From Micractinium sp. NFX-FRZ (Eukaryota; Chlorophyta; Trebouxiophyceae; Chlorellales; Chlorellaceae), in assembly GCA_029339195.1 (NCBI GenBank), contig JAPTJF010000122.1:1-64000 (forward strand): a DNA stretch of 64,000 bases. Reading direction: 5' to 3'. Positions 10,193 to 22,433 of the stretch are shown piece by piece. A program made the translations under genes and the position numbers. Position 1 is the stretch's first letter, and each line of letters begins with the position of its first letter. The notes below the pieces were generated by a model. The model did no database searches. It worked only from the letters and a program-made list of their open reading frames with translations, and had not been told where the DNA came from.

Positions 10193-13100
10193 CTAGCTCA
10201 GCAAGCCCTTCCGCTGCTGCAGCCTCTCCTCCCGCTCTTCTGCTGCCGCATCTGCTGCCACACCTTCACCCAGCAGCGCTCGCGCCTGTTCGGAGTGCCT
10301 CATGACAGCGGCAATGGAGTGCCGCGTGCGACCGTCCCACGCTGGGCCGCCGCCGCCGCGCCGCTTGGAACCGTTGCGCTCAACAGCAGCAAACTCCCTG
10401 CAGGAGGAAGGGAACCAGCCAGACCAGGTTGGGGTCTATCAGAGGGCGCGCACTGTACAGAAGCAACACGCAGCACAGCCTCAAAGCCACGCACTAGGAT
10501 CCAGCCAATAAACCAACCAATCACTCAGCCAAGCCAAGCAATTAGTGGACCAATCCGACTGAGGCAGTGGGCAGCATGCAGCCGTTGGAGGGCAGGGCAA
10601 GCTGCTGACCTGGCCTCCTTCACAGCCATCAGAGTCAGCTCCAGCTGCCGATCCTTTGCCGCATTCAGGGCCAAGAAGAGCAGCAGCTGGTGAGTCCACC
10701 AATTCGGAGCGCAGGACGCCGCTGCTGCAACCGCCTCGGCGCGCACGCTGCCACGGACATCCGCCTGCTGCTGCTGCTGCTGCTGCTGCCGCTTCTGCTG
10801 CTGAGCCTGCTGAGGCTTCCTCTGCTGTTGGCCGCCAGCTGCAGGTGCCCTGACTGGTGCTGCCGCAGCCGAGGCCGAGGCCGCCGCATGCGTGCGCCGC
10901 TGCTTCATCCATTCGTACAGCCGCAGCGCATCATCCGTGTTGCCCCGTACCGCAAGCCCTGCCAGCACGATGTTGGCATGCATGGTTGAGGCGGGACGAG
11001 GAGCACCCGGGCCGCCGGCGGGGGCCACGGCCGCCGCGCCGCCGGGGAGCACGCCCACGGGCGGGGCTTGCAGCAGCTTCTGCATGCAGTCCTGCGGGCT
11101 GCCCCGGCCCAGCAAACAGCTCTCCACCATCTCATCTGGAAGCTGCACGGTAGCCGCCGAAGTCGAGGAGGCACCCCCGCTGCCGCCGCCGCCGCCGCCG
11201 CCAGAGCCTGGGTGTTGCGAGGGCTGGAGCAGCCACTTGGCGTTGGAGTGCCCCTGCTGCAGCGCCTGCGCCGTGAGCAGTGCCGAGGCGGTGCCCAGGG
11301 TCTGAGGCAGGCCGCGGGAGCGCATGTGCCGTGCCATCTGCTCCACAACTGCACCGGCACGAGAGGAGGTCAACAGGGAGGGCGGTGAGGCAGCAGGTTG
11401 GACACATGCAGTGGGACGTGGGTAGTGGGGCACGTGCAATGGGACGCGTGCAGTGAAGCATGCTTTGAGATGCTGTGCTCCTACTTTCCAGGCTCAACGC
11501 CTGCCGCAGTGTGTGCCTTCGTTCCCCTGCCCAGCAGCCCCGCCAAACGACAGTACCTCACCTGCGTACTGCCCCTTGTGTGCCATGGCAAACAGAAAGT
11601 GCTCGTAGAGGCGAGGCAGGTCCACCGCCCCGAGGTCCCGCCCCTCCTCATGCTCCTCTCCTCCAGCAGCCATGCGCCGCCCCTCCTCCCCCTCGAGTGC
11701 CAGCCCCGCCTCCTGAGCCAGCCGCTCCCCTTTGCGCTGCCACCGCGTCTTGGCCTCCCCACGCTTGGCGCGGCTGCCCTGGCTGCCGGGCGGTGCAGCC
11801 GCCAGCGTCTGCGGTATGGTTGAGCAGGGGGAGCGGGGAGGGAAGCAGCAGTGGGGAGCAGCCAGAGGAAAGGTGGCCTGCCAGTGCAGAGAACAGCTAC
11901 GGCATGACACGGCCTGCTGGGCACAGCAGACGTGTGGGGCGCAGTGAGCACAGCAGGCACGAGGAAGCACAGCGGGCACAGCACTACACAGCACCGAGCA
12001 TGGCACGGCGCAGCACAGCGCAGCACAGCGCACCTGCAGTGCCTCATCTATCTCTCCTTCCAGCAGCAGGATCTCCAGGAAAGCGGCCACCGCCATCCCG
12101 TTTGGTCGCACGCCGTCCTGCCCCATGCTGCGCCACACGTCGCGCGCTGTGGCGGCCGCCTGCAGCAGCAGGGCAGCGAAGCGGGGTGGCAATGGGGAAG
12201 CAGAGCGGGAAGGCAGGTTGTGGCGCTGAGGTAGGCGCTGGCCGGCCAGCCATGCGCCGGGGGAGCATGCCAAGAGTGCTAGCGCCCGGTGCGCCCATCT
12301 CAGCCCTGTGCACCGCCTGCAGCCAACACACCAGACTGAGGGGGTGCACGCCTGCTCCACTCCTTGCTCCCGCCCAACACATCGTGAATTCAACCAGTCC
12401 CTTTGCTAAAACATGTTGGCAATTGGTCCCTCCCGCCCAGCCTCCGCCTCACGTTGTGTGAGCCCTGGAGGGCGGAGAGCAGGGAGGTGTAGGCCACCAC
12501 GTCTGGCTGCAGGCCGGCCTGTTTCATCTGCATGAACACACGCATGGCCGCAGCCGGGTCCCGGCACTGCGGCAGGAGGGAGGGAGGAGGCAAGCGCGTG
12601 CAGGCAGGCAGTCGGCGAGGTGCCTAATGGGGCGGCAGAGCTGGCGGGCTGGGCTGCAGCATGGGCAGGCCGACAGAGCGCGATCCCACACGCCTGCACC
12701 CCACACGTCAGAGTATCTTACACTTCAGCATCCCACCCGTAAGGCATCCAGCACGCACACAGGTGCCACCCACGCACACACTTTGGCTTCCGACCACCTT
12801 GGCATAGTGGCACTCATGGCGGATTATACGATGAGATCGCGCACGCCAACACCCAATACGCGTGCAGTACCAGCAGTACCTCCTGCCCTCCCACCTTGGC
12901 GCAGGTGTCGATCATGGCAGAGAAGAGGATGAGGTCCCGTCGCACCCCCGCTGCCTGCGCATCCTCCCACACCGCTTCCGCCGCCTGCAGGGGGTAGAAG
13001 CGAAGCACTGCTGTGTTGCCAAAAAACAGAAACCCAGGCAAGGGCACATCCTCTTGCCTGCCTGCCCATGGCACCGAGTGCCTGCCCAGCATCCACGCAC

Positions 13101-16014
13101 CACCTGCTGCCCTCTTAGCGGCGCTCTTCCTGCGCGCCGCCTGACCACCCGGCGACCCACCCACCCGCATTCCAACGTGGCACCTGCAGTACCTGCAGTA
13201 CCTGCAGTACTGCCAGCCGCCTGCCAACGCACCGCCAGGTTGTTGGCGCGCCCACAGATGCGGATGAACTCGGTGAAGAAGCGGGCGTTGGGCTGCACCC
13301 CGTCCTCCCTCATCTTGCCGTATGCAGAGCGTGCCTGCATGAGAGGGGGGTGGGATCAAGTGTCAACACGTTGGGAGCGCCGGGAGGGGCGGGAGGGGTG
13401 GGAGGGGCGGGCAGAAGGCAAGCTGGTGCGCTCTATGCACAAGACATGAGCATGGTGATTTGCCACAGGGGCACACACAGGACAGTCCCAGCCCGCCACC
13501 ATCCCCACCAACACCACACCCCTCCTTGGTCTCCCTTCCACCTAGCCGTACCTGCTCTAGCAGCTGGGCTGCCGCCGCCTCGCTCATGTTGCGTGGCATG
13601 GCCAGCAGGGCGGTGTATGAATACACATTGGGCTCCAGATTGCTGCAAAGTGCAGGGAAACGTGTGGTGTTGAAATCTCAGGTATAAGACGGAAGAGTGA
13701 CAGCGGCATGGCCCACAGGGTTGCGCAACAAAATACCATGGGCTCCAGATTGCTGCACCATATGCATCTATGGGATGCGGCACATGGCGAAGGAGGCATG
13801 GCCAGGAAGGCGGCGGCTCCGGCCTGGCCAAGACCCGCAACGCTGTGCCACCCACTCAAGCACTCACTTCCTACGCATCCAGTCCAGCACTTGATGCGCC
13901 ACCTGCACCTGCCCCAGCCGCATGAAGCACTGCAGCAGGGTCGTCAGGCTCTGCACAGGGGGCCAGGTGTGTGTGTGGAGACGCGTGAGGGGGGTTGACG
14001 CGGATGCCTTGGCAGGGGGCAGCGGCAGGTGGGGAGGGCCCAGGGCGCCGGACACGGCAGCGCGGACGGTGCGGCAGTGGTGCGCGGACCAGTGTTGGTG
14101 GCACACGGGCGATGGCGGCAGTAAGAGGCCAGGCGCCAGGACTTCGTGTGTGTATGTGTGCGTGTGTGTGTGGTATGTAAAGGGGAAAGGGGAATAGGCA
14201 CAGCAGGCAGGAAGCAGGCACAGCAAGCACACTTGCGGCGCGGGCGTGATGCCGATGCCCGCCCTACTTGCACTGCAACTGCGCAGCAGGCACAGCAGGC
14301 AAGCAGCGGGCGCAGCGGGCGCACCTGCGGCGAGGGTGTGACGCCGATACGCGCCATGCGGGCCAGCACCTGCAGCACCACCTGGGTGTTCTCCGCCCGC
14401 GTGGCGGTGTCCATCAGGAGTGACATGACCTGCATGCAATGGTAGCGCCAAACTTGGGTGTTTTAGTTAGCACAGGCAGCACAAGAGCGCTGGGTGGTTT
14501 GCCTGCGTGGCAGCCTTCATCAGGAGTGACATGACCTGCATGCAATGGTCACGCCAAACCCGAGCATTGTGGTGAGCGCAGACAGCAGCTGCGTGTTCTC
14601 TGCGGCACCTGCGTGTTGGCTCCTGGCAGCATCCCCCATACTTCCACCCCACAACACCCTCAACCTTCTCAAACAGGGGCGGACCGAAGCTGTACCTGCA
14701 GCGGCGCCTGCGTGTTGGCGTCCTCCTCCAGCGCCTCCTCCTGCTGCTGCAGCCAGGCATCCAGCACAGGCAGCGCCCCCGCCAGCTCGTCAGCCCTGGC
14801 CAAGCTGTGGATGATGGCCTGCAGGCAGAGCAGGAGGAATGGGTGAGCGGGTGGGTGGGGAGGCTGGGCAGGGGCACGTGGGGCAGGCAGGCGTGCTCGG
14901 GCAGATCAGAATGCTTTTAGCGTGAGCACGGCATCTAGCCCAGTAAGAGCATGCTGCTCAGTAGGGGCACAAGTCCAGGCAAATCTTGGTCCCTCCCTGC
15001 CGCACCTTGAGCGTGTGCGCGTCGAGCGGGGTGCCCTGCAGCAGCAGCGCCTCTGCCAGCTCTGCTGCCTTGCCTGCCAGGGTGGGGTTCTGCAGGCGGG
15101 GAGGGCAGGGCGGCACAGGTGGCGAGGCGGGGCGGCACAGGATGCGGCAGGAGAGCAGCTGTGGGCAGCTGTCAGATGTTGGCATCTGGCGATCGCTGGC
15201 ACCGCGCTTGGCTTCTAGCAATGCCCGCGGGTGGCCTCTTGGGCCGCCCCGTCCCTTGAACGATGGCCCTCGTGAATGGGTTTGAGGTATTGCGTCAGAC
15301 GCTGCCATCACCACACGCGTGCACGCACCTCCGCTGCCTTGGCCAGCAGGCTGTTGCACACGCCGGGCTGGGGCACGGAGAAGAAGCGTGCGGGCTTGCC
15401 AGGGGGGCCGGGCATGGGGGTGCGATACACTGCTTTCTCCAAGAGCGCCAAGGCCGGGTTGGTGGCTGCGTGGTCTTCCAACACGTAATAACGCAGGCCT
15501 TTCTTGTCCCCGTCACCTGCAGCAAACCCACATGTTTGTGTTCATGTTAGAGCAGTTCCTCCAGTTAATAATTTCATGGGAGGGCTGGCATGGTTGGCGG
15601 CTGCCCCTGACTTGAGTAGCAGTGCACAACGGGGGCGACGGTGACGGCGGCGGCACTCACGGGGGCGGGTGAAAACCATAGGCGCTTCTTGCTGCTTCCC
15701 CTCGGCATCGCGGGTGGGATCGCTCAAGGCGGTCCCGCTGGCGTGCAGGCCCCGCCGCCGCAGCAGCCGGCTGCCCCAGCGGCCGCTGCGGGCCAGCGTG
15801 CTGAGCATTGCGTCGGCGCTGTCGGGGTGGACCCCGGAGGCTCGCAATTCAGCGGGAATTGCGACGATGTCGAACTGCAAACATGCGGCGCCGAGCTTGC
15901 TGCTGGGCGTGCTGCGGTGGCGGCCGGCGGCGGTCTGTGCCTCGTCCGCCAGGGCTAAAGCATGCACAACATGCACAACCCATTCTGCTCACCCTTTTGT
16001 GGAATTGATTGCAT
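10193..16014 (-). CDS. Pentatricopeptide repeat (PPR) protein
   Basis: Likely organellar RNA-binding protein of the PPR family, which acts in RNA processing, stability or translation. Helical-hairpin repeats of about 35 residues recur on separate exons, for example QPDVVAYTSLLSALQG with DPAAAMRVFMQMKQAG, NARFFTEFIRICGRANNLAV, NLEPNVYSYTALLA, RDLILFSAMIDTCAK and VVLQVLARMARIGVTPSP. The C-terminal part (10610-11348) has a Gly run and a Gln run (8 Q) and joins to the last exon 10193-10397, which ends ...LQQRKGLLS. The N-terminal region contains FDIVAIPAELRASGVHPD. The start is unresolved: the ATG at 16014 joins in frame only through a 38-base intron (15955-15992), which is very short. Three splice boundaries have intronic copies. 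No DYW or SMR domain is seen. Confidence 0.82.
14429..14570 (-). repeat. Duplicated acceptor and exon start in the PPR gene
   Basis: The exon starting at 14429 (sense CAG|GTCATGTCACTCCTGATG, VMSLLMDTATRAEN) has a copy starting at 14535 that still reads VMSLLMKAATQAN. Spacing is 106 bases. A second case in the same gene is the exon start at 13642 (NLEPNVYSYT) with a copy at 13752 (NLEPMV). Confidence 0.85.
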
Positions 16015-16666
16015 CGGGTTGCGTGACAGGTTGGGTGTGAGGTGAGCTGAGGTCTGGCCAGCGCCGGGCACTGGCTCGGCGCCATCATGCCAGGAAAGGA
16101 AGGCAAAAAAGAGTCGGAGGAATACAGAGGAGTTTAAAGACGGGGATCGCGCAGTCGGCAATGGAAAAGGGGAGGGGGGGAAAATAGCAAGAGACCTGCC
16201 AAAACAGGCGCTTGAGAGAGAGAGAGAGAGGCACAGGTGTAGTAGCGGGATAGCAGGCAAAGGAAAGACACTAGGGGGGAGCGACGACCAGGGAAGAAAG
16301 CAGACATGAATAATAGGGGAGGGGAAGAAAGGATGAGTAGCTTCCGTCTTGTTGGCAGTCGGGAAAAACAGGTGGGGGAGGCGGGGCGCTTGTGCATGCG
16401 TTCGGCTGGGTGCGGCGTGGCAACTTCAGGAGGTGCGTGCAGCGTGCTCATGGCTGTTTGCCAGCGCAGCAGTGCTCCCCCCGAGATTCACTTATGACGG
16501 GGGACGAAGGCTGAGGGAGAGCCTTGAATCAGCCGGCATCAGTAGCGCAGGACGGCCCCCCGCCAGCACAGCACCGCGCTCCGGCACTCTTTATGGGGGC
16601 GGCGCGAGCGGTACCGCACGCGCCTTTGTCGAGCCATCAAGTCAGGGTAGGAAGCCAGACGCTGCT
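15955..16666. other. Intergenic / 5' flank of the PPR gene
   Basis: About 650-700 bases between the PPR start region and the membrane-protein stop. It includes a purine-rich stretch and a (GA)n run at 16213-16231. No gene is supported. Confidence 0.55.
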
Positions 16667-19600
16667 TCAATCGGCGTGGCCTTCCTCCGGCTCCTCAGGA
16701 AGCTGCCGCTGGAAGCGCCTGACCACAGCGTGCACCCCCGACCAGAACGGCCCCAGGTTGCTCAGCGGCCGCTTGCAGTCGCGCAGGAAGGCCACACGCT
16801 GCGAGGCCTGCGCGCGGCACGAGGAAGGCGAGGGAGGGGGACGGGGCGGGGCGGGCGGGGGCGGGTGAGTGGGCAGGGATCCAGTTGCCTTCCAGGCAGT
16901 GCCAGAGGAAGGCTCTGGATGGTAGAGGCGGTGGAAGGTGCCAGCAAGGCATGCACATGCACAGCTGGGTAAGCAGGCCGGCCGCAGACGCATGCATGCG
17001 CACAGGAGTAAGCGTCAGTCACGGCCGCGTCTCACACACCCCGCCCCGCCCCCCCCTGCCAAACCCACCTCTGACACTGCGGTGAAAGCAAAGGGCAGCA
17101 GCGTGCCGAATCCGAGGGCGCAGGCCACGTCGAAGCCAAGCTTGGCCAGGCTGCAGGGAGCGGCCGAGAGGGAGTGGGCTGGTGACGTGAGCACAGAACC
17201 GACAAGGGGGCACGACGAGACCAAAGCAAGAGGCCAGCGGGAGGCACGGCGGGGGATGCTAGGAGTGCAGCTGCAGCTGTGCACCTCCCTCCACGTGCAG
17301 GCACAGGCGGGCGACCCGTGCAGCTGCCAACACGTGCACCATCTGCGCTGCGCTGCTCTGTGCATGCCCACACATACACTTGACACGTGCACGCGTGCAC
17401 ATGCGCACATGTGCATTGAGGCAAGCAGCCCACCTGTGCCCGGGCGCCCGCATGAGGTGGTCTGTCTCCAGGAAGAGGAAGCAGAGCCACTTGATGGTGT
17501 GCAGGCGCAGCAGGGTGTCCAGGCGAATCTGCGGCCAGACAGGTGGGGGCAGGAGGAGCAGACGGTTGGCAGGTCGGGCAAGCCCGGAAAAGCCGTGGTG
17601 GGTGCAGTGCGGGGGACGGAGCGGGTACTGTGCAGGTACGGCAGCAAGGGACGGGCAGCGCAGGCGCAGTGCGGGAAAGGTGAAGGCATGGGAGGGCGTC
17701 AGGCGGCCGGCCGCCCCAGATGCCCGACACCCTTGCCCCCAGCGGAGCAGATGCCCAGCACCGCCCCTCCATCCAGTGCATGGACCCAGCTGCAGCCAGC
17801 CAGCCCAGTGCAGCAGGCCGCCGTGAGGAGACACCCACCTTTTCCAGGGCAGCGAGGGGGCTATACTATTGGGGGAGTCCTCACTGGAGCAAGGCAAGGC
17901 GGCACTATCTCTCTCTGCCCCAAGGCCCCCAGCCAAGGCGCACGACAACCACCCACCCCAGGGTTGCTGCACAGCCCGCCCGCCCGCCCGCCCACCCACC
18001 CACCATGTCGAGGACGGCGAGGAATGAGGTGACTATGAGGGTGGGCAGCGGGGCGGGTGAGTGGGGCAGCGACGGGTCTGACAGCATGACGCACACCATG
18101 ACTGCAATGTCCAGCAGGATGTGCAGCCACGCCTTGGTCTGCTCCTGCACTTGTGCAAGAGGATGCACGGAAAATGGACATCAGCAGAAGTATTGACAGC
18201 ATGACGCACACAATGACCGCAACGCCCCAAGCAGGATGTGCAGCCATGCCTTGTGTGCGCCTGCACGCATGCAAGAGGAGAGCGAAACACGAGGAGATTA
18301 CAAGGAGTCCAGCAGACAGGGACAATGTGGAGAGCATGACGCAAACACCATCGCGAAAGGTGCAGCCACGCCTTGGTCTGCTCCTGCACGCGTGCACAAG
18401 GACGCAGGGAAGTTGAACATCAGCACAGGTCTCGACAGCATGCCCTGGCAGGATGTGCAGCCATGCCTTGGTGTGCGCCTGCAAGCGTGCAAGAGGAGAG
18501 CGGAGCACAGGAGGAACACATGGGTGAAGGCACAGGAACAGGTGGACGGCACGACGCACACCACGACCGTTATGCCCCAACAGAAAGTGCAGCCATGTCC
18601 TTGGCTAGCTCCTGCACCAGATAAGGAAGACCGACGCGGTGCGTCCGTAGGATAAGAAACACCGACGCGGTGCGTCCGTAGCGCATGATGCATACCATGA
18701 CATGGCCACGGAGAGAAAAGAGGCACCGACTTGGGTAATGTACCGGCATGACGCGCCATGACGACACTTGTCTACAGACAGCATGCACCCAGTGTTTGGT
18801 GTCTGTGCGCCTCAAACAGGTCATGACACACACGGGTGTGCACGCTCCGGGAGGAGGCCTGCCAGCTGTCGGGCAGGAGGCCCCCTCGAGCATTGTACCG
18901 CACCACTTGTGCTCCCGTCCCGCCAGCCCCCGCCAGCCCCAGTGCTGTTCTTCACTAAACCTGCCTGCATCAGCTGCTCCTTGCGCTCCAAGCTGCGCAG
19001 GCGCCTCATGGCATAGGCCTGGTAGGCCAGGTTCACCAGCTGAGCTAGCAGCAGGAAGGCGTACTGGGGCAGCGCCTTTGTTTCGCCACTGCAGCCAGGC
19101 ATGGGGGCGGGAGGGAGAGCACGGAGGTGCACAGGAGAGGGCGGGCGGGCGGCGGGGTGTGGCGCTTGGGGTGTGCAGCCCGGTGGCAGGCAGCTGAGAT
19201 ATGGCTGGCTGGCTCACAGCATTCCACGGAAGGTGAGGCTTGATGAAATAAGCAGGTGGGTGCTGAGGATGCGCTCATAATGTCTCCTGTCAAGGTACCG
19301 GACAGTTAAGCATCAGACCCAAGCGCGGGCTGGGCACTGGCGCAGCTGATGCCCCTCCAGCTCCGGCCTTTGTCAAACTACAATCCCGGAACTGTCACGC
19401 CTGGCCAGCCGCCGCCGCTGCTGGCACACACCTGTGAAAGGCCGCCAGCCCCTGCGTGACCGTCTTGAGCGCGCCCACCGCCCAGGCCGCCAGCAGCATA
19501 AAGTGCAGGCGCAACGTCAGCCCGCGGTTCTTCTCAGAAGTGTACACAAGATAGACCTCCTCCAGCCTGCGGAGGGTGAGGTGTGGGGGTGTGGTCCCGA

Positions 19601-19758
19601 CCGAGGCCGGCCTGCACAAAATGGGGTGAACTGCCCAGCCGGGCAGCCGCTGGGCCGTTGGCAGGTACGGCTCACCTGGACGCCGTAAAGGTCAGTCCCA
19701 GACCACCGGAGGGGCTCCCACCGGCAGGAGGCGCCGGCTGCGCCGGCTCGGAGTTCAT
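16667..19758 (-). CDS. Multi-pass membrane protein of unknown function
   Basis: I do not recognise a named family. Early exons join cleanly: 19676-19758 (MNSEPAQPAPPAGG...), 19432-19566 (EEVYLVYTSEKN, then hydrophobic FMLLAAWAVGALKTV), 19218-19286 (RRHYERILSTHLLISSSL) and about 18968-19088 (YAFLLLAQLVNLAYQ, then basic MRRLRSLERKEQLMQ). Later segments are hydrophobic too: TKAWLHILLDIAVMVCVML and PTLIVTSFLAVLDMV (about 18003-18144), IKWLCFLFLETDHLM (about 17440-17530) and LGFDVACALGFGTLLPFAF (about 17068-17155). The C-terminus FQRQLPEEPEEGHAD is acidic and ends at 16667. At least five membrane spans are likely. An intron carries five further copies of one exon start. It shares a 194-base divergent spacer with the cyclophilin gene. 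Confidence 0.6.
18003..18840 (-). repeat. Six-copy exon array in the membrane-protein gene
   Basis: The exon starting at 18144 (sense CAG|GAGCAGACCAAGGCGTG, then TGGCTGCAC) recurs with starts at about 18260, 18383, 18478, 18611 and 18810. Spacings are 116, 123, 95, 133 and 199 bases. Copies keep the acceptor AG and a TGGCTGCAC-like core. Only the 18144 copy stays open into the next hydrophobic segment and a GT donor near 18003. Confidence 0.85.
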
Positions 19759-19952
19759 GGCTCCCCTGGGCTTGCAGAATCAAGTGCGTCGTGGACGCAT
19801 TAATTGTGGTCGGGAGGGGGAGAGAGAGATGGGCGCTCCTCACGCGCATTTGCGCCACGTCGGCCGCCAAATTCAGAGAAGGAGCCGTCCGAGGCCTCCA
19901 TCGCCCTCCTTGCAGCCCCCGATCTCAGCCGCAGCACCGAGCATAAGCCATC
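19759..19952. promoter_or_regulatory. Divergent promoter region, membrane protein / cyclophilin
   Basis: Only 194 bases separate the two start codons, so both promoters and 5' UTRs must share it. No TATA box is evident. Confidence 0.5.
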
Positions 19953-22433
19953 ATGAGCAACCCCAAGGTAGAAGGCGTGCTAGACTAGCGCGATGCTGAT
20001 CGAGGCCTGCCTTTCGCCTGCTAAACGCTCTCTCCCTCCGACCCTGTGTGCAGGTGTTCTTCGATGTGAGTCACCCTGCCGAGTGGCACTGATGGCTGCT
20101 GGGCGGGGCAGCATCGAAAGGACAGGCCTTGACCCTGTCTTGCCCGCGCTCCTACAGCCGCCAGCACACGCTTGCTCGCATCCATGCCCTTAATCATGCT
20201 GGGTGCTGACCCCTGCAGGTGGCCGCGGGTAGGTGGTCCAGGCGGCGGCAGCGGCGGCGGGTGGCGCACACTAGCAGCTTCCGCTGCCCCCCGCACCGCC
20301 TTTGCTTGCTCGTTGCAGCTGCAGCAGCACACTTGTGTCTAGCAGCAGCAAGCCGCACAGCAATGCCAACATGAGAATGTCGCCTGAACAAGCAGCTGCT
20401 CCAAAATTCCGCTCTGCTGGCGTCTCGGCTGTCAGCTCCTGTACCGCGCCCTTTCGCCCCGGGCGACCGCCTGCCTTCTCACCTGCCCGCCATCTGTGGC
20501 GCCCCTGTGCAGGCTCCACCCCTCTGGGCCGCATTGTGATGGAGCTGCGTGCTGACGTGGTGCCCAGGACCGCAGAGGTGTGCGTCCGTCCTTAGCCGTA
20601 TCATAGTGTCCGAGGGCGATTGCTCTCACATGCGCCTGCTGGCAAGAGCTCCAGGGGGCCTGAACGAAACTGCGCGTGGCGGCCAAGCAAGCAGCACGTA
20701 GTGCAGTCTGTGTCGTGCGCAGTACGGCTGACTTTGTCGGCCGTTGAGCTGTTCAGCAGCACCATCACATCTGAATCCCCGCCCACGCTACGTCCCCCTC
20801 CCAACAGAACTTCCGCTGCCTGTGCACCGGTGAGAAGGGCACCGGCCGCTCCGGCAAGCCGCTGCACTTCAAGGGCTCCACCTTCCACCGCGTCATCCCT
20901 CAGTTCATGTGAGCTCACTCGGCAGCTCGTTTGTTGGGGTGTAGTGGTGTGCCTGTTGTGTTGTGTTGTGTCTTGAGGTGGGCTGGCACTTGCGAGGGCT
21001 CCACCGTTCAAGAACATAAAGCCCCGGCTCTCGTGGGAAGCACCGGCCAAGTTTGTATCAGGGTGGCAGGGAAGCAGCTGTGCATGAGGGACTGCACTTG
21101 GCAGGCTCCCCCCTCCCCTGTCAACCCCCAGGCTCATGTATGCTGGTGGGAGGGGATGAAAGCAACTACGTGAGGCTGCCATCCGCCGGTGGGAGCGGAT
21201 GAAACTAGGAACTACCCATGCCCCCATCCACCCCTCTTTTGCTCACCGCACGCTGCGCTCCCAACCCTCCTCCCTTTGCTCACCGCAGGTGCCAGGGTGG
21301 CGACTTCACCCGCGGCAACGGCACCGGCGGCGAGTCCATCTACGGTGAGGCGGGGCAGGGGGTGGCAGAGAGGGAGGCGGGCAGGGAGGCTGCGATTGAG
21401 GCGTGTAGGGGGCGGCGAGGGAGGCAGCCCAGCCCGCCTGCGGCCACAGAGTCTGTGCCAGTGAATGCTTTTCCAGCAGGCGTCCCAGTCCCTCGTGTGC
21501 TGTTGCACATCACCCTGCGGACGGCAAGGCTGCCGGCAGGGGACCCAGCCAACGCACACCTCACCCCAGCCCCATCCTCACGTGCACCACCTGGCGGCCT
21601 CTCTTCTCACCTTGTATATCAACCCTTGCCCAACCTGCAGGCGAGAAGTTTGCCGACGAGAACTTCCAGCTGAAGCACACGGGCGCGGGCGTGCTGTCCA
21701 TGGCCAACGCCGGCCCCAACACCAACGGCTCCCAGTTCTTCCTCTGCACCGTCTCCACCCCCTGGCTGTGAGTCGCGTGAAGATACAAGCAAACTCGTTC
21801 TAGTTTGCTTTGTGTGCAATGACATGTTGCTGGTATTGCTGCTGCTGCTGCTGCTGCTGGGGGCATGCCAGCTTGCTAGCCGGCATGCACCGCAGCCTGT
21901 TATCGTCTTGGTCCTGCCGTCTGCCCGCCATCTGCCCGCCCCTTGGGTGAGGCAAGGGGGCGCACCCCACCCCTCATCACCCCGCCCCTGCGCCCGCCGC
22001 CTGACCCTCCGCCTTCCCCCCCCCTGTTCTTCTCCCCCCTCGGACTGCCATGCAGGGACGGCAAGCACGTGGTGTTTGGCCAGGTGGTGGAGGGCCTGGA
22101 TGTGGTGAAGAAGGTGGAGTCCTACGGTGAGCGCTGTTTTGATGTATCACTAGATGATTGCTGCTGCCCACAGTTGGGGGTGTGCTCTTCTGTGCACAGC
22201 ACGCGATGGGCGCAGGCACCTCTGTCCGGCTCCTTGCTTGCTCAGCAGGTCGGGGCAGGGGTTGAATTTCATCTGCACGGCCTTGGGCCTTGAAAGGGCG
22301 CTCAGCCTGCAAGTACTTCTGCCCTCCTCAACCGCCTTCCCTCCCCGCCCCCTGCCCTTGCCCCCCTGCAGGCAGCCAGTCCGGCCGCACCAGCCAGACG
22401 ATCGTCATTTCCGACTGCGGGCAGCTCGCCTGA
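19953..22433 (+). CDS. Cyclophilin-type peptidyl-prolyl cis-trans isomerase
   Basis: Cyclophilin A-class prolyl isomerase, likely cytosolic because no targeting extension is present. Nine exons give 172 residues in one frame: 19953-19967, 20054-20065, 20219-20228, 20513-20577, 20808-20908, 21289-21344, 21641-21767, 22056-22126 and 22372-22433. The protein starts MSNPKVFFD and ends [11 protein letters not shown], as expected for a full-length CypA. Active-site residues are present: Arg/Phe in [27 protein letters not shown], and the Trp-His pair in [12 protein letters not shown] that contacts cyclosporin. The plant/algal insert RSGKPLH is present. Three of the first exons are only 10-15 bases, yet all junctions are GT-AG. 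I saw no duplicated splice boundaries here. Confidence 0.97.
21836..21862. repeat. (CTG)n in a cyclophilin intron
   Basis: Eight or so CTG/CTGCTG units inside the intron 21768-22055. A longer CTG-rich stretch lies in a BTB-gene intron at 23700-23785. Confidence 0.85.

Noticed and set aside
16205..16235. GA-rich run as a promoter element or transposon edge
   Set aside because: It is a simple dinucleotide repeat with no flanking terminal repeats or coding sequence.
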